Origin: Senegalia massiliensis
GTDB lineage: Bacteria; Bacillota; Clostridia; Tissierellales; SIT17
Reading direction: 5' to 3'
DNA length: 64,000 nucleotides
NCBI RefSeq assembly: GCF_009911265.1
Contig: NZ_QXXA01000010.1
Location: forward strand, 92,374 to 156,373
The notes beneath the pieces were generated by a model. The model was not told where the DNA came from, did no database searches, and saw only the letters and a list, made by a program, of their open reading frames with translations. Shown piece after piece: positions 34,131 through 43,208 of this stretch (the stretch's first letter is position 1; every line of letters begins with the position of its first letter). Made by a program: the position numbers and the translations under genes.

Positions 34131-35915
34131 ATGATTCAGGAAAGAATAAAAGTATTACGTAAGTTAATGAATGAAAAGAAAATGGATGTATATATAGTTC
34201 CCACATCTGATTTTCACCAAACAGAATACGTTGGAGAGTATTTTAAAGCAAGAAAATTTATTACAGGTTTTTCGGGGTCAGCAGGTACCGCTGTAATTAC
34301 AATGAATGAGGCTTACCTTTGGACAGATGGAAGATACTTTATACAAGCTAAAAATGAATTAGAAGGAACTTCTGTTAAACTTATGAAGATGGGGGAACCT
34401 AATTATCCTACAATAGAAGAATATTTAGATCAAGCATTACCTGAAAATGGGATATTGGGATTTGATGGTAGAGTAGTTGCTATGAAAGAAGGACAATTAT
34501 ATGAAAAAATAGTTAAAAATAAAAATGGAAAAATAGTATATAAATATGATTTGATAGATGAAATTTGGGAAGATAGACCGACTTTAAATACAGGAAAGGT
34601 ATTTGATTTAGATATTAAATATGCTGGAGAAAGTGTGGAAAGTAAGTTAAATCGTATTAGAAAAGTTATGAATGAAAACAATGCAAATATTCATGTACTA
34701 ACTACATTAGATGATATTTGTTGGACATTAAATATACGTGGTAATGATATTAAATATTTTCCTCTAGTATTATCTTATATTATTATAAGAATGGATAAGG
34801 TGGGTTTATATATAGATGAATCCAAGTTAAGTGATAATATAAAAGAAAAATTGTCTTTGAATAAAGTTGTATTACATTCTTATAATGACATCTATGAAGA
34901 TATTATGAGAACTAAAAAAGATGAAGTAATTTTATTAGATCCAGATAAAGTAAATTATGCTTTATATAATAATATACCAAAAGAGAATAAAATAGTTGAG
35001 AAAAGAAACCCTCAAATATTATTTAAGGCTATAAAAAATGATACAGAAGTTAAAAATATGAGAGAAGCCCAAATTAAAGATAGTATAGCACATATAAAGT
35101 TCATGAAATGGTTAAAGGAAAATGCTAAAGACTTAAATATTACTGAAATAAGTGCTTGTGACAAATTATATGAATTTAGAAAAGAACAGGGAAATTTTAT
35201 AGGACCAAGTTTTGCTCCAATATCTTCTTATGGAGAACATGCAGCTATTGTTCATTATGAATCATCTCCTGAAACTGATGTAGAAATTAAAGAAGGAAAC
35301 TTTTATTTAACTGATACAGGAGGCAGTTATTATGAAGGCTCTACTGATATTACTAGAACCTATGCAATAGGTAAATTAACAAAAGAAATGAAAGAACACT
35401 TCACTTTAGTTGTAATAAGTAATATGAATTTAACAAGTGCTAAGTTTCTTAAAGGGGTTACTGGTATGAATTTAGATTATGTTGCAAGAAAACCTTTTTG
35501 GGATAGAGGACTTAATTTTAATCATGGGACAGGCCATGGAATAGGTTATTTGCTTAATATTCATGAAGGTCCTACAGGATTCCGTTGGCAAGCAAGGGAT
35601 TATGAATCTCATCCATTTGAAGAAAATATGATTATTACAAATGAACCTGGAATTTATATTGAAGGTTCTTATGGTATTCGATTAGAAAATGAGATATTAG
35701 TTAAAATGGACGAAAAAAATGAATATGGTGAATTTATGAAATTTGAGCCAATTACTTATATACCTATGGATTTAGATGCAATAATTCCAGAGATTATGAG
35801 TGAAGAAGATAAAAAATTATTAAATGACTACCATAAATTAGTATTTAAAAAGATATCACCATATTTAAATAGTGAAGAAACAAAATGGCTTGAAAGATAT
35901 ACTAGAAAAATATAA
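34131..35915 (+). CDS. Xaa-Pro aminopeptidase (M24B, long form)
   Basis: A 594-residue aminopeptidase P of the long, three-domain form also found in eukaryotes (XPNPEP1 type). Two creatinase-like N-terminal domains precede the pita-bread domain from about residue 305. Metal ligands are seen in YLTDTGGSYYEGSTDITRT (two Asp), NHGTGHGIGY (His), ITNEPGIYIEG (Glu) and GIRLENEILV (Glu). No signal peptide, so it is cytoplasmic. It removes the residue before proline from peptides. It fits the proline/hydroxyproline genes that follow. AAGGAGG precedes ATG. Confidence 0.93.
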   Translation: MIQERIKVLRKLMNEKKMDVYIVPTSDFHQTEYVGEYFKARKFITGFSGSAGTAVITMNEAYLWTDGRYFIQAKNELEGTSVKLMKMGEPNYPTIEEYLDQALPENGILGFDGRVVAMKEGQLYEKIVKNKNGKIVYKYDLIDEIWEDRPTLNTGKVFDLDIKYAGESVESKLNRIRKVMNENNANIHVLTTLDDICWTLNIRGNDIKYFPLVLSYIIIRMDKVGLYIDESKLSDNIKEKLSLNKVVLHSYNDIYEDIMRTKKDEVILLDPDKVNYALYNNIPKENKIVEKRNPQILFKAIKNDTEVKNMREAQIKDSIAHIKFMKWLKENAKDLNITEISACDKLYEFRKEQGNFIGPSFAPISSYGEHAAIVHYESSPETDVEIKEGNFYLTDTGGSYYEGSTDITRTYAIGKLTKEMKEHFTLVVISNMNLTSAKFLKGVTGMNLDYVARKPFWDRGLNFNHGTGHGIGYLLNIHEGPTGFRWQARDYESHPFEENMIITNEPGIYIEGSYGIRLENEILVKMDEKNEYGEFMKFEPITYIPMDLDAIIPEIMSEEDKKLLNDYHKLVFKKISPYLNSEETKWLERYTRKI

Positions 35916-35918
35916 ATA

Positions 35919-35961
35919 AAAAAGCACTTCAAAAAACATTTTATTTTTGAAGTGCTTTTTT
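35919..35961 (+). terminator. Terminator after aminopeptidase P
   Basis: AAAAAAGCACTTCAAAAA pairs with TTTTTGAAGTGCTTTTTT around an 8-base loop; T run on the plus strand. Confidence 0.9.
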
Positions 35962-36105
35962 ATTTAATTATTTCATATATATATAAATAAATTCATATTT
36001 TGAAATATAGATTTATTTATATTGATTTAAATATTTAAACATCAATTTTAGAGTATTTGAATTGAAAAATCATAAAACCTTTAAATTAAAGATGTTGACA
36101 ATCAC

Positions 36106-36134
36106 TAGACAAAGCAAGAAATGAGTATTATAAT
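36106..36134 (+). promoter_or_regulatory. Promoter of the hydroxyproline operon
   Basis: TAGACA (36106-36111) and TATAAT (36129-36134), spacing 17. The second XRE-cupin gene has the same TAGACA-N17-TATAAT arrangement at 54454-54482. The rest of the 296-base gap holds the palindrome listed next and AT-rich sequence. Confidence 0.65.
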
Positions 36135-36151
36135 AAAATAACAAGATGATC

Positions 36152-36189
36152 ACGATTATTTATTTCATTTAAATGAAATAAATAATCGT
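36152..36189. promoter_or_regulatory. 38-bp perfect palindrome in the XRE-cupin leader
   Basis: Bases 36152-36170 are the exact complement of 36171-36189 with no loop. It begins 17 bases after the -10 box and ends 22 bases before the ATG, so it covers the start of the transcript. No T run follows, which argues against a terminator. It could be an operator for the cupin regulator or a leader hairpin. The outer 14 bases of each arm match the hairpin at 18268-18299. Confidence 0.65.
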
Positions 36190-36211
36190 ATTATGAAGAG
36201 AGGTAATAAAT

Positions 36212-36793
36212 ATGATTGATATAGGTAGTGAAATTAAAGAGTTAAGAAAATCAAATAATATGACATTAAAAGATTTAAGTGAAAAGACAGGATTATCAAT
36301 AGGATTTTTATCCCAATTTGAAAGGGGTTTATCTACCATAGCTGTAGATTCATTAGAATTAATAGCGAAAGCTTTGAATATAGAGTTGTCACATTTTATT
36401 TTAAAACCTAAAACAAAAAAGGAATATATATTAAAGAGTTTTGAACAAGAGGTATACGAAGTTATAAATAATAAATTTGTACATTATAATTTAAGTAACA
36501 ATTTAAATAAAAAGACTTTTTTACCAAGAAAGATAAATATTTTACCAATGGGAAAAGATGAAAATATAACTGAGTACAGTCACAAGGGTGAAGAGTTTAT
36601 CTATGTTCTTGAAGGAACACTTACTCTCTTTTTAGATTCTAAAAGATATGACCTTTATCCTGGAGATAGTGCACATTATAATTCTAAAAAAATGCATAAT
36701 TGGGCAAATTATACTAGTAAAATGGTAAAACTTATAGTTGTTAGTACACCAAATCATTTTTCTGAAAGTGAGGTGATTCAAGAGAATGAATAA
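36212..36793 (+). CDS. XRE-cupin transcriptional regulator (first)
   Basis: A 193-residue regulator: XRE helix-turn-helix at about residues 5-62 (MTLKDLSEKTGLSIGFLSQFERGL) and a C-terminal cupin from about 110 (SHKGEEFIYVLEGTLTLFLD, YPGDSAHYNSKKMHNWANY). The cupin probably binds a small amino-acid-like effector. It is the first gene of the hypE-hypD-proC operon and has a close paralogue at 54523, at the far end of the proline island. AGAGAGGT precedes ATG. It likely senses hydroxyproline or proline (inference). Confidence 0.88.
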   Translation: MIDIGSEIKELRKSNNMTLKDLSEKTGLSIGFLSQFERGLSTIAVDSLELIAKALNIELSHFILKPKTKKEYILKSFEQEVYEVINNKFVHYNLSNNLNKKTFLPRKINILPMGKDENITEYSHKGEEFIYVLEGTLTLFLDSKRYDLYPGDSAHYNSKKMHNWANYTSKMVKLIVVSTPNHFSESEVIQENE

Positions 36794-37688
36794 AGGTATA
36801 GTTATGAATATTCAAAAATATTCTGTTCATGATGGGCCTGGAATTAGAACTACTATTTTCTTAAAAGGCTGTCCTTTAAGTTGCTGGTGGTGTCACAATC
36901 CTGAAAGCCAAAATTTTAATTTTGAATTAATGTTTTTTAATGATAGATGTGTCGGATGTGGTAATTGTAAAGATAAATGTGAACAAGGTGCCATAAATAT
37001 AAATAATGGCGTTGCTACTACTGAAGATTCTAAATGTATATTATGTGGTAAGTGTACCGATTTTTGTATAAATGAAGCAAGAAATTTAGTTGGAAAAGAG
37101 TTTTCAGCAAAAGAACTTTTAAAGGAAATAAAAAAAGATGAAATTTTTTATGAAGAATCTGGTGGTGGAGTAACATTTTCTGGAGGAGAACCTCTTTTAC
37201 AAATTGATTTCTTAGAAGAAATGCTAAGATTATGCAAAGAACAAGATATACATACTACTGTTGATACTAGTGGCTATAGTGATTTTAAAAATTTCGAAAG
37301 AATTTTAGATTACACAGATTTATTTCTCTATGATATAAAACATCTAGATGATAATATGCATAAAAAATATATTGGTGTTTCAAATGAATTGATAAAAGAA
37401 AATTTAATAAAGTTATCTGAGTTGAATGCAAATATATTTGCGAGGATCCCCATTATAAAAGGTATAAATAATGATGAAAAAAATATTGATGAAACTATAG
37501 AATTTTTAAGAGAAATTAATTTAGAACAAATTAATTTACTTCCATATCACAAAATGGGAATGGAAAAGTATGAAAGAATATTTAAGGAATATAAACTTAG
37601 TGGAAATGAAAAACCATCTAAAAAAAATATAGATGTTCTATTATTAAAGTTTCAGCAATTAAATACAAAAATAAAGATAGGAGGATAA
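36786..37688 (+). CDS. hypE: Glycyl-radical enzyme activase (HypE-like)
   Basis: A 300-residue radical SAM activase. The radical cluster motif CxxxCxxC is at Cys29, Cys33 and Cys36 (GCPLSCWWCHNPE). An inserted ferredoxin domain follows with CVGCGNCKDKC and CILCGKCTDFC, for two more 4Fe-4S clusters. GGVTFSGGEPLLQ is the SAM-binding segment. It installs the glycyl radical on the dehydratase encoded next. It overlaps the regulator gene by eight bases and ends four bases before hypD. Confidence 0.92.
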   Translation: MNKGIVMNIQKYSVHDGPGIRTTIFLKGCPLSCWWCHNPESQNFNFELMFFNDRCVGCGNCKDKCEQGAININNGVATTEDSKCILCGKCTDFCINEARNLVGKEFSAKELLKEIKKDEIFYEESGGGVTFSGGEPLLQIDFLEEMLRLCKEQDIHTTVDTSGYSDFKNFERILDYTDLFLYDIKHLDDNMHKKYIGVSNELIKENLIKLSELNANIFARIPIIKGINNDEKNIDETIEFLREINLEQINLLPYHKMGMEKYERIFKEYKLSGNEKPSKKNIDVLLLKFQQLNTKIKIGG

Positions 37689-37692
37689 GTAT

Positions 37693-40053
37693 ATGATGTC
37701 AGAAAGAGTTAAAAAATTAAGAGAAGAAAGTTTAGAGGCTGTTCCATATATTTCAATGGAAAGAGCTCAGATTGTAAATGAGGTTTATAAGAAATATGAA
37801 GGATCAGTTTCAATACCTGTTTTAAGAGCTTTAGTACTTAAGGAATTTATGTCAAAAAAGAAATTATGTATTAATGAAGGTGAACTAATTGTAGGAGAAA
37901 GAGGAGAAGCTCCAGCTGCAACCCCTACGTATCCAGAATTATGTTGTCATACTATTGAAGATTTACAAATAATGAATGATAGAGAAAAAATATCATTTAA
38001 AGTTAGCCAAGAATCTAAGGACATACAGAAAGAAGACATTATTCCTTATTGGGAAAAAAGATCTATGAGATATCATATATTAGAAAATATGACAGAGAAA
38101 TGGAAAGACTGTTATGAAAACGGTATTTTTACAGAATTTCAAGAACAAAGAGGTCCAGGTCATACAGTTGCTGATGATAAAATATATAAAAAAGGATTTT
38201 TAGATTTTAAACAAGATATTGAAAATGAAATTAATAATCTAGATTATAACAATGATGATGAAGCTCTTAATAAAAAAATGCAACTTGAAGGTATGAGTAT
38301 AGCATGCGATGCAATAATGATCCTTGGGAAAAGATATTCTGAACTTGCTATAGAAATGGCAAAAAAAGAAAAGGATCAAAAAAGAAAAAAAGAATTATTA
38401 GATATAGCAGAAGTATGTAGTCATGTTCCAGCTTATGCTCCAAGAACTTTTAGAGAGGCTCTTCAAATGTATTGGTTTGTACACTTATGTGTTATAACAG
38501 AATTAAACCCTTGGGACTCCTTTAATCCAGGTAGATTAGATCAACATTTAAATCCATTTTATCAAAAAGAAATGGAAGAAGGTTCTTTAAGGAGAGAAGA
38601 AGCAGAAGAATTTTTGCAATGTCTTTGGGTTAAATTTAACAACCAACCTGCTCCGCCAAAAGTAGGAATAACTTTAAAGGAAAGTGCAACATATACTGAT
38701 TTTGCTAATATAAATAGTGGAGGACTTAGAGCAGATGGTTCTGATGGAGTAAATGATGTAAGTTATTTAGTGTTAGATGTTATTGACCAAATGAGACTAT
38801 TACAACCTAGTTCAAATGTTCAAATAAGTAAAAAAACTCCTCAAAAGTTTTTGAAAAAAGCTCTTAGCATTGTAAGAAAAGGATGGGGACAGCCATCTTT
38901 GTTTAATACTGATGCTGTAATACAAGAAATGTTAAATGCAGGAAAAGATATAGTAGATGCTAGATGTGGTGGAACTAGTGGTTGTATTGAAACTGGAGCA
39001 TTTGGTAAAGAAGCCTTTATTTTAACTGGCTATTTTAACATTCCAAAAGTGCTTGAAATAACACTTAACAATGGCGTAGATCCTATGAGTGGAAAAAAAC
39101 TTGGATTGGAAACAGGACATCCTGGTGATTTTAATAATTATGAAGAACTATTTGAGGCATTAAAAAAACAAATGAATCACTTTATTGATATAAAGGTAAG
39201 AGGAAATAGAGTAATAGAAAAATTATATGCTGAAAAAATGCCAGTTCCTTTTTTATCAGTAATTATAGATGATTGTATAAAAAAAGGTAAAGATTATAAT
39301 GCTGGAGGAGCAAGATATAATGTTACTTATATCCAAGGAGTAGGTATAGGAGATATAACAGATAGTCTTGCTGCGATTAAATACCATATTTTTGATAAAA
39401 ATAATTTTACTATGAATGAACTTTTAATAGCTATGAAAGATAATTTTAAAGGTCATGAGATGATACTTAATTTATTAAAGAACAAATCTCCCAAATATGG
39501 GAATGATGATGATTATGCTGACGAAATAATGACAAGTGTATTTAAAACTTATTATGAAACTGTAACTGGAAGGCCTAATATAAAAGGAGGGGAACATAGA
39601 ATAAATATGTTACCCACAACATGCCATATATATTTTGGTTCAGTTATAGGAGCATTACCAAGTGGTAAAAAATCAAAAGAAGCTCTAGCTGATGGTATTT
39701 CACCTTCTAAAGGAGCAGACAAATATGGACCTACTAGTGTAATAAAGTCTGCATCTAAAATGGATCACTTAATTACAGGAGGTACTCTTTTAAATCAGAA
39801 AGTTGCACCTTCAGCAATAGAAGGTGAAGAAGGGTTAGATAAATTATCTAATTTAGTTAGAGTGTACTTCAAGCTTGATGGACATCATATACAATTTAAT
39901 GTATTTAATAAAGAAACTCTATTAAAGGCTCAAAAAAATCCTGAAGATTATAAAAATCTTATAGTTAGAGTTGCAGGATATAGCGACTATTTTTCAAATC
40001 TAAATAAAGAATTGCAAGATGAAATAATAGCTAGAACGGAACAAGCAATATAA
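37693..40053 (+). CDS. hypD: trans-4-hydroxy-L-proline dehydratase (glycyl radical enzyme)
   Basis: A 786-residue glycyl radical enzyme. The thiyl-radical Cys is Cys431 in GGTSGCIETGAFGKE with the base Glu433, and the radical Gly is Gly762 in VRVAGYSDYF near the C-terminus; these sit three residues before the positions I recall for C. difficile HypD (Cys434, Glu436, Gly765). It dehydrates trans-4-hydroxy-L-proline to pyrroline-5-carboxylate. The activase gene precedes and the reductase proC follows, the known Hyp catabolic trio. The enzyme is oxygen-sensitive and cytoplasmic. AGGAGGA precedes the ATG pair. Confidence 0.93.
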   Translation: MMSERVKKLREESLEAVPYISMERAQIVNEVYKKYEGSVSIPVLRALVLKEFMSKKKLCINEGELIVGERGEAPAATPTYPELCCHTIEDLQIMNDREKISFKVSQESKDIQKEDIIPYWEKRSMRYHILENMTEKWKDCYENGIFTEFQEQRGPGHTVADDKIYKKGFLDFKQDIENEINNLDYNNDDEALNKKMQLEGMSIACDAIMILGKRYSELAIEMAKKEKDQKRKKELLDIAEVCSHVPAYAPRTFREALQMYWFVHLCVITELNPWDSFNPGRLDQHLNPFYQKEMEEGSLRREEAEEFLQCLWVKFNNQPAPPKVGITLKESATYTDFANINSGGLRADGSDGVNDVSYLVLDVIDQMRLLQPSSNVQISKKTPQKFLKKALSIVRKGWGQPSLFNTDAVIQEMLNAGKDIVDARCGGTSGCIETGAFGKEAFILTGYFNIPKVLEITLNNGVDPMSGKKLGLETGHPGDFNNYEELFEALKKQMNHFIDIKVRGNRVIEKLYAEKMPVPFLSVIIDDCIKKGKDYNAGGARYNVTYIQGVGIGDITDSLAAIKYHIFDKNNFTMNELLIAMKDNFKGHEMILNLLKNKSPKYGNDDDYADEIMTSVFKTYYETVTGRPNIKGGEHRINMLPTTCHIYFGSVIGALPSGKKSKEALADGISPSKGADKYGPTSVIKSASKMDHLITGGTLLNQKVAPSAIEGEEGLDKLSNLVRVYFKLDGHHIQFNVFNKETLLKAQKNPEDYKNLIVRVAGYSDYFSNLNKELQDEIIARTEQAI

Positions 40054-40081
40054 TTTTAATTATTAAGAAAGGAGAGTTTAA

Positions 40082-40885
40082 ATGAAAAACACTTTAGGAT
40101 TTATAGGTGGAGGAAACATGGGGAAAGCGATGATTGGAGGTATCCTTGAAAGCAAAATATTTGCTCCAGAAAATATAATGGTGTCAGATTTAAATACTGA
40201 TTTGTTAAACACAATAGAAGAAAATTATGGAGTTAAAACTACAAAAGATAATAATGTTCTTATTAAGCATTCACAGATAATAGTCTTAGCTGTTAAGCCA
40301 CATATATGTGATATAGTAATTAAAGAAATTAAAGATAAAATAAAAGAAGATGCTATTATAGTTTCTATAGCTGCTGGAAAATCTATAGAACAAATTGAAG
40401 AAAATTTTAATAAAGATGTGAAAATAGTTAGAGTTATGCCCAATACTCCAGCATTAGTTGGAAAGGGTATGTCGGCTATTTCAAGTAATAATAAAGTATC
40501 AGAGGTTGAGTTAGAACAAATTATCAATATATTTGAAAGTTTTGGAGAAGTAGAATTAGTTGATGAAAAATTAATGGATGTAGTAACTGGAACAAGTGGT
40601 TCTTCACCAGCATATGTATATATGTTTATAGAAGCAATAGCTGATGGGGCTGTTCTTGAAGGGATGCCACGTGATAAAGTATATAAAATGGCAGCACAGG
40701 CTGTTTTAGGTGCAGCACAAATGGTTCTTACTACAGGCAAGCATCCCGGAGAATTAAAAGATATGGTTTGTTCTCCAGGTGGTACAACTATAGAAGCAGT
40801 AAAGACTTTAGAGGATAAGGGTTTTAGAAGTGCTGTTATGGAGGCTGTTAGAGAATGTGTAAAAAAATCTAGAGAGTTATCTTAG
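40082..40885 (+). CDS. proC: Pyrroline-5-carboxylate reductase
   Basis: A 267-residue reductase. GFIGGGNMGKAMIGG is the NAD(P)-binding motif; VRVMPNTPALVGKGM and the C-terminal HPGELKDMVCSPGGTTIEAV are the ProC signature. It reduces the product of HypD to L-proline with NAD(P)H. Placement in the hypD operon indicates a catabolic role linking hydroxyproline to proline reductase rather than only biosynthesis. AGGAGAG precedes ATG. Confidence 0.95.
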   Translation: MKNTLGFIGGGNMGKAMIGGILESKIFAPENIMVSDLNTDLLNTIEENYGVKTTKDNNVLIKHSQIIVLAVKPHICDIVIKEIKDKIKEDAIIVSIAAGKSIEQIEENFNKDVKIVRVMPNTPALVGKGMSAISSNNKVSEVELEQIINIFESFGEVELVDEKLMDVVTGTSGSSPAYVYMFIEAIADGAVLEGMPRDKVYKMAAQAVLGAAQMVLTTGKHPGELKDMVCSPGGTTIEAVKTLEDKGFRSAVMEAVRECVKKSRELS

Positions 40886-40943
40886 AAAAATGACTAAAAA
40901 AGATGTTGGTGAATATTCACCAACATCTTTTTTAGTCATTTTT
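40886..40943. terminator. Bidirectional terminator, loopless 29-bp palindrome
   Basis: Bases 40886-40914 are the exact complement of 40915-40943. Internal A6/T6 tracts make terminators in both directions for proC and the converging iminopeptidase gene. Confidence 0.9.
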
Positions 40944-41813
40944 ATTTAACCAATCTTTTAGTATCTTTATATATTTTTTATTTTCTTCAACGAAAGGCAT
41001 ATGACGACTATATTCAAATAGTTCCCATTTAGAATTTGGGATTTTGTCATACATTGTTTTTGCAATAAATGGAGAACATAAATCTTTTTGTCCATTTGTG
41101 ATAAGTGTTGGCTCTTTAATATCTTCAATTTCATTCATATAATTAAAATTTTTTAAAGTGCCAGATGGACTAAATTCATTTTGTCCCCATGCCATAAGGT
41201 ATGACTGTGTTCCAGCTTTTTTTTCTCTTCTCAAACATTCTGGAGAATTTTCATCTACTGTTCCTGCACAATAATTTAGCATAAATTCTGCTTCTGCTTC
41301 TTTATATTCTTCAGTAGAATAGTTTCCAGTTTCTTCTGAATTTCTTATGGCTTCTTGATGTTTGTGTGACATGAATTTAATCCTTCTACGTTGTTCCCTT
41401 TCCCATAATTCAGAAGAAGGTAAAGTGCTAGATAATATATAAGATTTTATACCTTGAGGTTTATATTCACAGGCATAATAAATTGCAAGCATTCCACCCC
41501 AAGATTGTCCTAATATATGAACTTCATCTAAATTTAAATGTTTTCGTAGTTCAATTAATTCTTCAGTCCAAGTATTTGCATTCCACAATTCAGGTTGATC
41601 TGGTATAGAAGACTTTCCACAACCTATTTGATCATACATAACAACCTGTCTTCCATCATTTGCTATATCATCCAGGACTTCAAAATAATTATGTGTTGAA
41701 CCTGGTCCACCATGTAATAGTAATAGTGGTTTTTTATTATCTTTATTTTCCCCAACTATGCGATAATATGTTTTATATTCTCCAAATGGCATATAACCTT
41801 CAGTAACTTTCAT
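40932..41813 (-). CDS. pip: Proline iminopeptidase-like alpha/beta hydrolase
   Basis: A 293-residue alpha/beta hydrolase of peptidase family S33. Oxyanion segment LLLHGGPGSTHNYF, nucleophile Ser in ILGQSWGGMLAIYYA, acid Asp in TNGQKDLCSP and His in YSRHMPFVEE are all present. It removes N-terminal proline (and probably hydroxyproline) from peptides in the cytoplasm. Its 3' end lies within the shared terminator. It forms an operon with the M24 peptidase gene upstream, 13 bases away. Confidence 0.9.
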   Translation of the reverse strand: MKVTEGYMPFGEYKTYYRIVGENKDNKKPLLLLHGGPGSTHNYFEVLDDIANDGRQVVMYDQIGCGKSSIPDQPELWNANTWTEELIELRKHLNLDEVHILGQSWGGMLAIYYACEYKPQGIKSYILSSTLPSSELWEREQRRRIKFMSHKHQEAIRNSEETGNYSTEEYKEAEAEFMLNYCAGTVDENSPECLRREKKAGTQSYLMAWGQNEFSPSGTLKNFNYMNEIEDIKEPTLITNGQKDLCSPFIAKTMYDKIPNSKWELFEYSRHMPFVEENKKYIKILKDWLNKND

Positions 41814-41826
41814 AAAAATCTCCTTT

Positions 41827-42915
41827 TTATCTAGATTCAGGTACTACAATTATATCTTTTGTAAATTTATTTAAAACTTCACAACCATCTTCAGTTGTTA
41901 TAACAAGATCTTCAATACGAACTCCAATTCCTTCTTCTGGGAGATAAATCCCTGGTTCCACAGAAAAACATTGGCCTGGCTTTATTATATCTTTATTTAC
42001 AGAAGATACATCACCAAATTCATGGTCTTCAAGTCCAGTAGAGTGACCTGTTCTATGTGTAAAGTATTTTCCATAACCTTTTTCTTCAATATAGTTTCTT
42101 GCAGCTAAGTCTACATCACACATTCTATTTCCTGGCTTTGCTGCTGCAATTCCTCTTAAATTAGCTTCTAATACTATATTGTAAATTTCCTTTTGTCTTT
42201 CAGATACTTCTCCTAAAAATACTGTTCTGGTCATATCAGATGCATAGTTTTTATAAAATCCACCAATATCTAGAATGACACAATCTCCATATTTTCCTTT
42301 TGTATCATCAGTTACATGATGAGGGTCAGCTGCGCCTTTAGCATATGCTGTAATTGGATCAAAAGAAACTTCTTCAATACCATGACTCTTATAAATTTCA
42401 CGTACTTTAGCATTTAATTCTTTTTCAGTCAAGCCTTTTCCTGCCCATGGAATTAATTCTTCCATTACTTTGTCATTAATTCTTGAAGATTCTCTTAACA
42501 GTTCTTTTTCTTCTTCGTCTTTAATCATTCTTACATGATCAACTATGTGAGAACCATTTACAAATTTACTATTAGTTAAAAGTTCTTGTAATCTTAATAA
42601 GAATTTAGATGGCCAAGTTTTATCTATTCCTATTATTTCACCATCTTCTACATATTTAGATAATATTTCAACACCATCTTGGATATCATTATACCATAAT
42701 ATATCAACACCAAGATCTTCTTCTTGAGGGAACAACTCATTGATAACGATCTTATGATTTCCGTTAGTGTTTAGGTATAATGCTAATAACCTTTCTCCTG
42801 GAATAATCCATTTACCTGTTAAATAAAAAATAGCATTTGGATCTGAAATGATAACTTGTGGTATACCATTTTCCTCCATTGATTTTAAAACTCTATTTAC
42901 TCTACTTTCATTCAT
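41827..42915 (-). CDS. M24 Xaa-Pro peptidase (prolidase-like)
   Basis: A 362-residue creatinase/prolidase protein: N-terminal domain to about 130, then the pita-bread fold. Ligands: two Asp in VILDIGGFYKNYASDMTRT, His in HRTGHSTGLEDHEFG, Glu in SVEPGIYLPEEG and Glu in GVRIEDLVI. Length fits prolidase PepQ rather than the long aminopeptidase P at 34131. It would cleave Xaa-Pro or Xaa-Hyp dipeptides after uptake. It is transcribed divergently from the peptide transporter. Confidence 0.9.
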   Translation of the reverse strand: MNESRVNRVLKSMEENGIPQVIISDPNAIFYLTGKWIIPGERLLALYLNTNGNHKIVINELFPQEEDLGVDILWYNDIQDGVEILSKYVEDGEIIGIDKTWPSKFLLRLQELLTNSKFVNGSHIVDHVRMIKDEEEKELLRESSRINDKVMEELIPWAGKGLTEKELNAKVREIYKSHGIEEVSFDPITAYAKGAADPHHVTDDTKGKYGDCVILDIGGFYKNYASDMTRTVFLGEVSERQKEIYNIVLEANLRGIAAAKPGNRMCDVDLAARNYIEEKGYGKYFTHRTGHSTGLEDHEFGDVSSVNKDIIKPGQCFSVEPGIYLPEEGIGVRIEDLVITTEDGCEVLNKFTKDIIVVPESR

Positions 42916-42985
42916 ATGAAAAAACCCCCTTAGAATTTATTTGTAATTTAATTTTGTTAATTAAATATTATTGGATCATGATAAT

Positions 42986-43014
42986 AATATATCAACATAC
43001 ATGTTTTAAGTCAA
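42986..43014 (-). promoter_or_regulatory. Sigma-A promoter of the peptidase operon
   Basis: On the minus strand TTGACT (43014-43009) and TATATT (42991-42986) are 17 bases apart, about 70 bases before the M24 start. This shared 293-base divergent region also must hold the transporter promoter, for which I see only a weak candidate near 43130-43155. Confidence 0.7.
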
Positions 43015-43208
43015 GTGCACATAATGAATAAAAGTCTATAAAATTTCATAGTTAGAATAAAAATTATATTAAATAAAGCAATTATTTCATGATTAAAATA
43101 TTTTTTTATAAAAATGAAAAAAATAATTGTAAACACAAGAAAAATATGTTAAGGTAATAAATGGAGAGGTTAAACAAATAACAAATCAAAAAGGTAGGAG
43201 GTATGAAG

